Of a stretch of 8,435 nt of DNA, positions 1 through 5,224 are shown in pieces. The translations under genes were made by a program, and so were the position numbers. Location: positions 1 to 8,435 of the forward strand of contig JANNGZ010000014.1 in assembly GCA_031404155.1 (NCBI GenBank). Reading direction: 5' to 3'. Every line of letters starts with the position of its first letter. The first letter of the stretch is position 1. A model generated the notes under the pieces. That model ran no database searches. It had not been told where the DNA came from and worked only from the letters and a program-made list of their open reading frames with translations. Source of the DNA: JANNGZ01 sp031404155 (lineage in GTDB: Bacteria; Pseudomonadota; Gammaproteobacteria; Burkholderiales; Burkholderiaceae_C).

Positions 1-753
1 ATGTTCCGCGCCGGTTCGTCGGAGATCGTCACCGGCGGCGCGATCGCGTCGGGCTTCCAAGGTGCGGCGCTGGGCGAAACCCTGCGCTTCGCGGGCCGCG
101 AGTGGACCGTGGTGGGCGTGTTCGACGCCGGCCGCTCGGGCTTCGACTCCGAGATCTGGGGCGACGCCGAACAGATGATGCAGGCCTTCCGCCGCAACTC
201 GTACTCATCGGTGATCTTCCGCCTGGCCGACGGCGAAGGTTTCGAGCGCGTGAAAACCGCGCTCGCCGCCGACCCGCGGCTCACGCTGGAGGCCAAACCC
301 GAGATCCAGTTTTATGCCGAACAGAGCGAGGCGCTGGCCACCTTCATCCGCATCCTCGGCCTGGCGCTCACCGTCATCTTCTCGATCGGCGCGGTGGTCG
401 GCGCAATGATCACCATGTTTGCCGCGGTGGCGCAGCGCACCGGCGAGATCGGCACGCTGCGCGCGCTTGGCTTCCGGCGCAGCGCGGTGCTCACCGCGTT
501 TCTTTTGGAGAGCCTGCTGCTCTCGGCGGTGGGCGGCGCGGTGGGCCTGGCCGGCGCCTCGCTGATGCAGGCGGTGGACATTTCCACCACCAACTTCCAG
601 ACCTTTGCCGAACTGGCGTTCCGCTTCCAGTTCACCGCCGAGATCGCGCTGCAGACGATGCTGTTCGCGCTATTCATGGGCCTGGTCGGCGGCTTCGTGC
701 CGGCCTGGCGCGCGGCGCGGATGAAGATCGTGGATTGTCTGCGTGCGGCTTGA
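1..753 (+). CDS. FtsX/MacB-type ABC transporter permease, C-terminal part (5' truncated)
   Basis: Inner-membrane permease of the FtsX/MacB/DevC type. These work with a separate ATPase and often a periplasmic adaptor to export or extract substrates; the substrate cannot be told here. The visible 250 residues hold the end of the large periplasmic domain (residues 1-110, including GREWTVVGVFDAG at 32-44), then three membrane segments at about 114-142, 163-189 and 216-238. The FtsX hallmark RTGEIGTLRALGFRR lies at 146-160, and the usual VPAWRAAR ending is at 233-240. Family members are about 380-400 residues with four membrane segments, so the N-terminal helix and the start of the periplasmic domain lie left of the window. 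The ATG at base 1 is therefore probably an internal Met. It ends in TGA at 751-753 and converges on modC. An ATPase partner probably lies upstream, unseen. Confidence 0.88.
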   Translation: MFRAGSSEIVTGGAIASGFQGAALGETLRFAGREWTVVGVFDAGRSGFDSEIWGDAEQMMQAFRRNSYSSVIFRLADGEGFERVKTALAADPRLTLEAKPEIQFYAEQSEALATFIRILGLALTVIFSIGAVVGAMITMFAAVAQRTGEIGTLRALGFRRSAVLTAFLLESLLLSAVGGAVGLAGASLMQAVDISTTNFQTFAELAFRFQFTAEIALQTMLFALFMGLVGGFVPAWRAARMKIVDCLRAA

Positions 754-795
754 GCCCGAGCGCATTCTGGATTCCCGCGGCTTGAGCCCGAGCGC
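745..795. repeat. 19-bp perfect direct repeat spanning the permease stop codon
   Basis: GCGGCTTGAGCCCGAGCGC occurs at 745-763 and again at 777-795, with 13 bp between copies (period 32 bp). The first copy contains the last Ala codons and TGA stop of the permease, so the gene's end has been duplicated into the convergent spacer. It looks like a small tandem duplication; I see no terminator poly-T tract with it. The 104-bp spacer 754-857 holds nothing else I can support. Confidence 0.85.
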
Positions 796-857
796 CGTTC
801 GCACGGAGCCTGCCCTTCGCCAAGCGCAGGACGAACCGGCTTTCCCCGGCCACCTTG

Positions 858-2111
858 TCAATGCGACAGCAACACCAGGTCCCGCGGCCTGAGCATGATC
901 TTGACGACCTGGCCGGCCGCGAGCCCGTGTTGGCGCACCGCGCGTGTCGGCAGCCGCATCTGCAAGCCCGCGCCCGCTACACCTTCAGGCTGCAAGGCCA
1001 CCACCGCTTCGGCGCCGAGCTCGATCACCTCGGCCACCTGAGCCGCAAAAACATTCCCCAGCGCGCTGGCCTCGGGCTTGTCAGGCCGCACCAGCAACAG
1101 GTTTGCCGGCAGCACCGCGCAGCGCACCGTGGTGCCGCTCGGCGGCAGCGCCGCGTCGCAGCGTAAGCGGTGCGGGCCCCAGCGCAGCGTGTCGGCCTCC
1201 ACCACCGCGTCGAGCAGGTTGCCGATGTCCAGCAACTGCGCCGCCTCCACGCTGGCCGGGCGCGTGAGCACCTCGCTGGTGGGCCCGGCCTGCACCCGCC
1301 GGCCGCGGTTCAGGAGCACCACGTGCGAGGCCAGCTGCGCGGCTTCGTCGAGGTCGTGCGTCACCAGCACGATGGTGGCGCCGAGCTGGGCGTGCAGCCG
1401 CCGCAGTTCCACATAGAGCGGCCGGCGGGTGTTGCGGTCGACGGCGGAAAAGGGTTCGTCGAGCAGGAGCAGGGCGCGCCCGCCGGGGGCGTCTTGCACC
1501 GCGTCGACGGGCGCGCCTTCTGCCGCGGCGCGATGCGTGCCGTGGTCCGCACCGTGAGCCGCGCCGATCGGCCCCTCAGGTGCCGCGCGGGTCGGCGTGA
1601 GTTCGCGCGCAGCGGCGGCCGCAGCAGACCGCATCGGCTCGCTGCGGGTGAGCACCCGCGCCAGCGCACGGGCCAGCGCCACCCGTTGCCGCTGCCCTCC
1701 GGAGAGCTGGTGCGGCTTGTGCTCGCCGAGCCCGCTGGCCTGCGCCAGCGCCAGGCAGCGTTGCGCGTGCGCGCGCCGCTCGGGCGCGCCCAGGTGCAGC
1801 AGCGCCGCCTCCACGTTGCCGAGCGCGCTCAAGTGCGGGAACAGCGCCTGCTGCTGGGCCACGAAGCCGATGCGCCGCTCGCGTGTCGGTTGGTGGTGCG
1901 TGGCACTGCTCCAGACCTCGCCGGCAAAACTCACCCGCGCATGCTGCGCGCGCAGCAGGCCCGCGGTGGCGCGCAGGATCGAGGTCTTGCCGCTGCCGCT
2001 GGGGCCGACCAGCGCGCTGATCGCACCCAGCGGCAGCGTGGCCGCGAAGTCCAGCGCCGGCGCGTCGTGGCGCAGCTCAAGCTCCAGGCCCAGGGCGCTG
2101 GCGGAACTCAT
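858..2111 (-). CDS. modC: Molybdate ABC transporter ATP-binding protein ModC, with a long internal insert
   Basis: Cytoplasmic ATPase that powers molybdate import through ModB; 417 residues, longer than the usual 350-360. Walker A GPSGSGKT is at 36-43, the Q-loop Gln at 86 followed by ALFPHLS, signature LSGGQ at 136-140, Walker B LLLLDEP at 214-220, D-loop SAVD at 222-225 and the switch His at 252 (VTHDLDEA). All catalytic residues are present. The C-terminal part, about 350-415, fits the TOBE/Mop oxyanion-binding domain of ModC, which separates it from other importer ATPases. Oddity: about 57 Ala-rich residues (154-210) lie between the signature helix and Walker B, where relatives have only a few. 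The ATG at 2109-2111 overlaps the modB stop as ATGA, implying translational coupling. It is the last gene of modABC and ends 104 bp from the convergent permease gene. Confidence 0.94.
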   Translation of the reverse strand: MSSASALGLELELRHDAPALDFAATLPLGAISALVGPSGSGKTSILRATAGLLRAQHARVSFAGEVWSSATHHQPTRERRIGFVAQQQALFPHLSALGNVEAALLHLGAPERRAHAQRCLALAQASGLGEHKPHQLSGGQRQRVALARALARVLTRSEPMRSAAAAAARELTPTRAAPEGPIGAAHGADHGTHRAAAEGAPVDAVQDAPGGRALLLLDEPFSAVDRNTRRPLYVELRRLHAQLGATIVLVTHDLDEAAQLASHVVLLNRGRRVQAGPTSEVLTRPASVEAAQLLDIGNLLDAVVEADTLRWGPHRLRCDAALPPSGTTVRCAVLPANLLLVRPDKPEASALGNVFAAQVAEVIELGAEAVVALQPEGVAGAGLQMRLPTRAVRQHGLAAGQVVKIMLRPRDLVLLSH

Positions 2112-2782
2112 CGCGCAGCGCGGGCCTGCATCAAGCGTCCGCCGAGCCCGTAGCTCAGCGCGATGGTGCCGAGCGACAACACCAGCAGCAGCAGCGCCAT
2201 CGTGCCGGCGGCGCCGGTGTCGAAGGCCTGCACCCGGTCGTAGATCGAGATCGCGATCGTCTGCGTCTGGCCGGGGATGTTGCCGCCGACCATCAGCACC
2301 ACGCCGAACTCGCCGAGCGTGTGCGCGAAGCTCAACACCGCGGCGCTCAGGATGCCGGGCCAGGCCAACGGCAGCTCGATGCGCGCCAGTGCCTGCGTGA
2401 AACCGAGGCCACAACATTGCGCGGCCTCGCGCACCTCGGGGGCGATGGCTTCGAAGGCGCGCTGCATCGGCTGCACCGCGAACGGGATGTTCACCAGTAC
2501 CGACGCGAACACCAGCCCGGCGAAGCTGAACACCAGGCTCTGGCCGGTGAGCGACTCGATCCAGCGCCCGAGCGGCGACGCGGCGCCCAGGCTCACCAGC
2601 AGGTAGTAGCCGATGACCGTGGGCGGCAACACCAGCGGCAGCGCCACCAGGCCCTCGACCCAGGGCTTGAGCCGCGACGGCGTCACCGCGAGCCAGCGCG
2701 CCAGCGCCAGTGCGCAGGGCATCAGCAGCAGCAGCGTCACCGCGGCGAGCTTCAGCGACAGGGCGACGGCGGTGGTGTCCAT
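2108..2782 (-). CDS. modB: Molybdate ABC transporter permease ModB
   Basis: Inner-membrane permease forming the molybdate channel as a dimer, driven by ModC and fed by periplasmic ModA. At 224 residues it matches the family length. Visible ModB traits are the LPLVLPPTVIGYYLL helix (48-62), the EAA loop (EAAQCCGLGFTQALARIELP, 119-138) that docks on the ATPase, and TLGEFGVVLMVGGNIPG (155-171), highly characteristic of ModB. About five hydrophobic segments can be picked out (around 8-30, 45-66, 84-105, 140-168, 192-214). The ATG at 2780-2782 is the best start: the preceding in-frame stretch reads through the modA stop region and has no ModB-like sequence. No strong Shine-Dalgarno lies in front, so translation may depend on coupling to modA, 32 bp upstream. 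Its TGA overlaps the modC ATG. Confidence 0.94.
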   Translation of the reverse strand: MDTTAVALSLKLAAVTLLLLMPCALALARWLAVTPSRLKPWVEGLVALPLVLPPTVIGYYLLVSLGAASPLGRWIESLTGQSLVFSFAGLVFASVLVNIPFAVQPMQRAFEAIAPEVREAAQCCGLGFTQALARIELPLAWPGILSAAVLSFAHTLGEFGVVLMVGGNIPGQTQTIAISIYDRVQAFDTGAAGTMALLLLVLSLGTIALSYGLGGRLMQARAAR

Positions 2783-2814
2783 CAGGAGATGCAGGCCAGC
2801 ATCGCCCGTGGGAC

Positions 2815-3648
2815 CTAGGCGGCCACCGGCGCGTCGAAGCCGTGGCGCAGCAGCAGCGCACGCGTTTCGGCGCTGGCCATGAAGGCCGCGAACGCACGCG
2901 CCGCGGCGCCCGCGTTTTTCATCAGCACCAGGCGCTGGTGCAGCGGCTCCTCGCTGTGCATCGCCGCGGGCAGTGTGGCCACATGCGCGCCGCTGGCGCC
3001 GCTCTTCGCGGCGGCGCTGGGCCGGCGCTGAAACGCCAGCGCCAGCGAGAGCGGCACGATCGCGCCCTGCGCCGAGCCCGAGGCCGCAAACTGCATCGCC
3101 TGGGCCGCGTTTTCGCCCAGCACCAGGCGCGGCCGCAGCGCGTCCCACAGCTTGGCGTGGCGCAGCGCGGCGCGCGCCGCGCGGCCATAGGGCGCGTGCT
3201 CCGGGTTGGCGATCGCAAAGTGTTTGATGAAGCCGGCGTCGAGCGCGAACTTCAGGCCCGAGAGTTCGGGGTCGACCACCAGGCGCGAGCCGTGCAGCGC
3301 AAACAGCGCCAGCCGGCCCTTGGCGTAGGGCAGGCCCCGGTTCAGCGTGAGCCCGCGCTCGGCAAGCCGATACACCAGCTTGTCGTCGGCCGAGAGGAAC
3401 ATCTCGAACGGCGCGCCCTGTTCGATCTGCTGCGTGAACTGGCCCGAGGAGCCGTAGCTGATGCGCAGCTTGTGGCCGCTGCTGCGCTCGAAGCGCTGCG
3501 CCAGCTCGGTGAGGGCAAAGCGCAGGTCGGACGCCGCGGCAATCGCCGCCTCCTCGCCCGCTGCGGCGGCACGCCGCGGCGCTGCGCCCACGAGCAGCCA
3601 GGCCGCGGCACGGCGGAGGAACTGAGCGCGGGTGGACATGGCTTGCAT
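2815..3648 (-). CDS. modA: Periplasmic molybdate-binding protein ModA
   Basis: Periplasmic solute-binding protein that captures molybdate (and usually tungstate) and delivers it to ModB. The 277 residues match the family. Ligand-loop motifs are AAASDLRFAL at 37-46, GSSGQFTQQIEQGAPFEMFL at 66-85 then SADD, ANPEHAPYGRAA at 147-158, and GENAAQAMQFAASGSAQGAI at 169-188. The N-terminus is a secretion signal with cleavage expected around the Ala run at 27-31. Its STRAQFLRR start resembles a Tat motif, but the second Arg of the twin pair is Ala, so export by Sec or Tat is undecided. Two in-frame ATGs compete, at 3648 and 3639; the second gives the MSTRAQF start common in such signals, and neither has a strong ribosome site. 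First gene of modABC. Confidence 0.94.
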   Translation of the reverse strand: MQAMSTRAQFLRRAAAWLLVGAAPRRAAAAGEEAAIAAASDLRFALTELAQRFERSSGHKLRISYGSSGQFTQQIEQGAPFEMFLSADDKLVYRLAERGLTLNRGLPYAKGRLALFALHGSRLVVDPELSGLKFALDAGFIKHFAIANPEHAPYGRAARAALRHAKLWDALRPRLVLGENAAQAMQFAASGSAQGAIVPLSLALAFQRRPSAAAKSGASGAHVATLPAAMHSEEPLHQRLVLMKNAGAAARAFAAFMASAETRALLLRHGFDAPVAA

Positions 3649-3797
3649 GCTACCCGGCGACGCCGCAGCCGCTCGGCGGCACGCCGACAGCGCTGTGAGC
3701 GCCGGTCAAGGTAGAAGAAGTCAGGAGGTGGGCAACCGACAAGCCGCTTTGATGCCGGAGGAGGAACGCGGCGCAGCCGCGGCCACTCGAGTTCGAC

Positions 3798-3814
3798 ACT
3801 TACGGCACGTAAGT
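3798..3814. promoter_or_regulatory. Perfect 7-bp inverted repeat upstream of modA (possible operator or element end)
   Basis: ACTTACG-GCA-CGTAAGT is a perfect 7+3+7 palindrome 150 bp before the modA start. It could bind a dimeric regulator of modABC, but it does not resemble the AT-rich ModE consensus. It could equally be part of the end of a decayed mobile element. The role is unassigned; only the symmetry is certain. Confidence 0.35.
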
Positions 3815-3850
3815 CCTTGATCTGCTTGGACCGAGGATCAAAAGCGCAGA

Positions 3851-3934
3851 CTACAAAACGGGCTGGGAGAGTTCGGCAGGCGTTGGCATCGGCAGTTGGA
3901 GGACGGTGAACAGCGACTTCTGGGCCGGCGTCAT
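3851..3934 (-). pseudogene. Short reading frame, possible C-terminal scrap of a lost gene
   Basis: A 27-residue frame (MTPAQKSLFTVLQLPMPTPA... ending PVL, TAG at 3851-3853) begins just downstream of the DUF2442 stop; the frame is open from 3949. TPAQKSLF-x-VLxLPxPxPAEL has the look of the last helix and tail of an IS transposase or a similar multidomain protein, not of random shadow sequence. I cannot name the family from so little, and there is no ribosome site, so it is more likely the 3' remnant of a deleted gene than a small gene of its own. Confidence 0.3.
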
Positions 3935-3939
3935 CTCGG

Positions 3940-4197
3940 TCAGGCAGCGCTACGCGACACCAAAGGAAAGGCCTGTGGTTCGCGGACAGATTCAACGGAC
4001 AGGTCCAGATCGAGCTGAGGCCAGTAAAGGTGGTTTTCGGTTGGGCGCTGCACGTCGGATAGTTGCTCGATGGTCGCCTCCTTGAACCATGGGAAGTCCG
4101 CGAAAGGAATGGCGAGTTCTTCGTCCCCAAGCAGTAGCCAGAACCCGTGCTTGGACACGTTGGTGACCTCAGCCGCCGAAGTGATGTTTCCATGCAT
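3940..4197 (-). CDS. DUF2442 domain protein, partner of DUF4160
   Basis: Small soluble protein of 85 residues with no known function. The DUF2442 pattern is clear: an N-terminal strand with VTNVSKHGFWLLLGDEELAI, then FADFPWFKEATIEQL, then LYWPQLDLDLSVESVREP, the conserved WP-x-LD-x-DL ending. DUF2442 has the fold of the N-terminal domain of Nitrosomonas NE0471, where it precedes a helix-turn-helix; no such domain is present here. The ATG at 4195-4197 is chosen over the TTG at 4201-4203 because AGGAG sits 7 nt before the ATG but only about 1 nt before the TTG. The gene begins inside the 3' end of the DUF4160 gene (29-bp overlap), so the two are surely co-translated. GC is lower than in flanking genes, suggesting transfer. 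About nine residues after the FPL motif look unconserved. Confidence 0.85.
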   Translation of the reverse strand: MHGNITSAAEVTNVSKHGFWLLLGDEELAIPFADFPWFKEATIEQLSDVQRPTENHLYWPQLDLDLSVESVREPQAFPLVSRSAA

Positions 4198-4408
4198 CTT
4201 CAATCTCCTGGATGTGAGCTTCGACCACCGCTTGCGCTTGGCGCACTTGGACTGCGGACAGACCTATGTTCTTGGCGAGCTCCACGGAAGGCGTCAGCCA
4301 GAACTTCGCTTCACCTTCTGGGTGGGCAACATGGACGTGAATCCTCGTCTCTTCACGAGAGAAGAAGAACAAGCGAAACTGGCCGTCGCGCACGATGGTG
4401 GGAGCCAT
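4169..4408 (-). CDS. DUF4160 domain protein, first gene of a DUF4160-DUF2442 pair
   Basis: Soluble protein of 79 residues, function unknown. It matches DUF4160 along its length: an N-terminal MAPTIVRDGQFRLFFFSREE, then the conserved IHVHVAHPEGEAKFWLTP, then a C-terminal helix with LSAVQVRQAQAVVEAHIQEI and the DAWKHHF ending. The paired His residues in HVHV are the family hallmark and could hint at metal or nucleic-acid chemistry, but that is speculation. The ATG at 4406-4408 gives the family-standard MxPTI start; no good ribosome site is seen, only GAGG about 20 nt upstream. It overlaps the DUF2442 gene, an arrangement seen repeatedly for these two families and reminiscent of toxin-antitoxin operons. 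Which partner would be toxic, if either, cannot be judged. The sequence upstream shows no clear promoter. Confidence 0.85.
   Translation of the reverse strand: MAPTIVRDGQFRLFFFSREETRIHVHVAHPEGEAKFWLTPSVELAKNIGLSAVQVRQAQAVVEAHIQEIEDAWKHHFGG
4205..4209 (-). promoter_or_regulatory. Ribosome binding site of the DUF2442 gene
   Basis: AGGAG on the minus strand, 7 nt before the ATG at 4197 and inside the DUF4160 coding sequence. It decides the start codon in favour of ATG over the TTG at 4203. Confidence 0.75.
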
Positions 4409-4711
4409 GAGTGCAATGTACCGGAGCCTCAACCCGCGCGGTGCGGCTCGGCCGCAGTTGCGGCGGCTCACTGAGTTGCAGCGCGAATTCAGATTCGCAT
4501 TGGCTGCTTCGTTCGACCGCTGCACGCGCTGCGCGTGGCGCAGGCGGTGCACACGCAGCGCCGGCCCCGAGCCGGCGGCGCTCAGTCGAAGCGACGCCGC
4601 GGGCCTTACGCCCACCCACCAAAAATTCTCCGCGCCGGCGACTGAAAGTTTTGCGGCTCTTCGTTGACGAACGTATTCGCTGCCCACCACGCAGCCGGTC
4701 GTTCACCCAGC

Positions 4712-4716
4712 AGGAG
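4712..4716 (+). promoter_or_regulatory. Ribosome binding site of the truncated bdhA-like gene
   Basis: AGGAG, 8 nt before the ATG at 4725. Correct site and spacing show that the first codons of the fragment are a genuine former gene start and not a chance match. Confidence 0.6.
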
Positions 4717-4724
4717 CTTCAAAG

Positions 4725-4793
4725 ATGCCCTCCCTTCGCGGCAAGGTTGCCCTCGTCACCGGGTCCACCAGCGGCATCGGCCTCGGTATCGCC
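4725..4793 (+). pseudogene. bdhA: 3-hydroxybutyrate dehydrogenase (SDR family), N-terminal fragment only
   Basis: The frame starts MPSLRG then KVALVTGSTSGIGLGIA, which is the first strand and TGxxxGIG cofactor-binding loop of a short-chain dehydrogenase. The TSGIGLGIA wording is that of D-3-hydroxybutyrate dehydrogenase (NAD-dependent oxidation of 3-hydroxybutyrate to acetoacetate, PHB and ketone-body use). After about residue 23 the similarity stops abruptly: the frame continues into Arg-rich noise without the expected helix, the Asn-x-x-x-Ser/Tyr-x-x-x-Lys catalytic residues or the rest of the roughly 260-residue enzyme. A breakpoint near 4793-4796 is inferred. The start codon and ribosome site remain, so a short peptide might still be made. 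Another SDR of the same subfamily is the main alternative. Confidence 0.65.
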
Positions 4794-5071
4794 ACACGCA
4801 CGAGGCGATCGCGCAGGAACCTGGGACTGCGAGATCGACCCACACGAAGGTGTGCTGGTGCACGACCACCGCTCGGCGCGGACGATGTGAGACGGCTTGC
4901 GTTCCAGGCCACCAGTGCGGTACTGCGTGTGACCGCAGTGCGTGAGAGAAGCCGGCTGCGGCGCCGCGCTCCGCGCAGCGCACGATCGAAGCCGCCTGTG
5001 GCGCTGTACTCCGCTCATGTCCTCCTGCTCGGGCTGCCGCCCGTGCATTCCCCCTCCACTTCGCTACGCAC

Positions 5072-5110
5072 AGCACCACAGCCGGCTTCGCTCAGGCCGC
5101 CGTGGTGGCT
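5072..5110. repeat. Interrupted palindrome in the gene-free region
   Basis: AGCACCAC at 5072-5079 pairs with GTGGTGGCT at 5102-5110 (one base bulged), with a GC-rich inner part that can pair further (GGC/GCC). It lacks a following T-run on either strand, so it is not an obvious rho-independent terminator. It may belong to an interspersed palindromic repeat family; only a genome-wide comparison can show that. Confidence 0.45.
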
Positions 5111-5199
5111 GTTCGAAAACCTGAAAGCTCGGCGGCGACAGAGGACAGCCGAGGAGGGTATGAGCGGACGGCGCGGGCTGACGTTGCCGACGGTGTCTT

Positions 5200-5224
5200 G
5201 GGGGAGGCAACTCATCGCTCCCCC
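5200..5224 (-). terminator. Hairpin at the 3' end of the BMP-type importer operon
   Basis: GGGGGAG at 5200-5206 and CTCCCCC at 5218-5224 form a perfect 7-bp stem with an 11-nt loop that contains the stop codon (5212-5214) of the last permease gene. It is well placed to end or stabilise the operon mRNA. No U-tract follows on the minus strand, so it may be an RNA-stabilising stem and not a classical intrinsic terminator. Confidence 0.35.

Larger units (their letters stand above)
3649..3939. other. Gene-free stretch between DUF2442 and modA, presumed modABC leader
   Basis: These 291 bases lie between two minus-strand genes and must hold either a modABC promoter or read-through from the DUF pair. 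I see no convincing -35/-10 pair and nothing like the classical ModE box. It contains a 7-bp inverted repeat at 3798-3814 and two small GC hairpins near modA: CGGCGGCACGCCG, and GCGCT-GTG-AGCGC around 3690. GC falls from the modA side towards the DUF2442 side. A 27-codon reading frame at 3851-3934 may be a mobile-element scrap. Confidence 0.6.
4409..5211. other. 803-bp region with no intact gene: scarred intergenic stretch
   Basis: No frame on either strand gives a recognisable full protein here. It holds the first about 23 codons of a 3-hydroxybutyrate dehydrogenase with its ribosome site (4712-4793), a second possible coding scrap (4816-4890), and several hairpins: GCCGC-AGTT-GCGGC at 4451-4464, CGCCGG/CCGGCG at 4559-4577, ACTGCG/CGCAGT at 4922-4939, and the larger one at 5072-5110. 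The mix of a truncated gene start and unrelated scraps suggests past deletion or insertion events. No tRNA, CRISPR or complete insertion sequence is seen. Confidence 0.65.

Noticed and set aside
1..3. ATG at base 1 as the true start of the permease
   Set aside because: The protein begins in the middle of the periplasmic domain and lacks the first membrane helix, so it is cut by the window edge.
754..857. Bidirectional terminator between the convergent permease and modC
   Set aside because: I looked for a stem followed by a T-run on either strand and found only short GC matches and the direct repeat.
2112..2897. Open frame continuing upstream of modC, making a 679-residue protein
   Set aside because: The extra part lies over modB and part of modA in another frame and is Arg/Ala-rich noise; ModC similarity begins at the ATG at 2111, which overlaps the modB stop.
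3649..3939. ModE box or molybdenum-cofactor riboswitch in the modA leader
   Set aside because: The leader contains nothing resembling the AT-rich ModE palindrome, and I cannot trace the conserved riboswitch core in it; the only clean palindrome has a different sequence.
3342..4193. Long minus-strand frame across the modA start, leader and DUF2442
   Set aside because: It lies out of frame with modA and DUF2442, which have clear family motifs, and it shows no domain of its own.
4201..4203. TTG as start of the DUF2442 gene
   Set aside because: Its distance to the AGGAG is only about 1 nt; the ATG at 4195-4197 has a proper 7-nt spacing.
4509..4549. Bulged hairpin (ACCGC...GCGGT with inner ACGCG/CGCGT) considered as an integron attC site
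   Set aside because: The flanks have no RYYYAAC or GTRRRRY-type core sites, and such stems are common by chance at this GC content.
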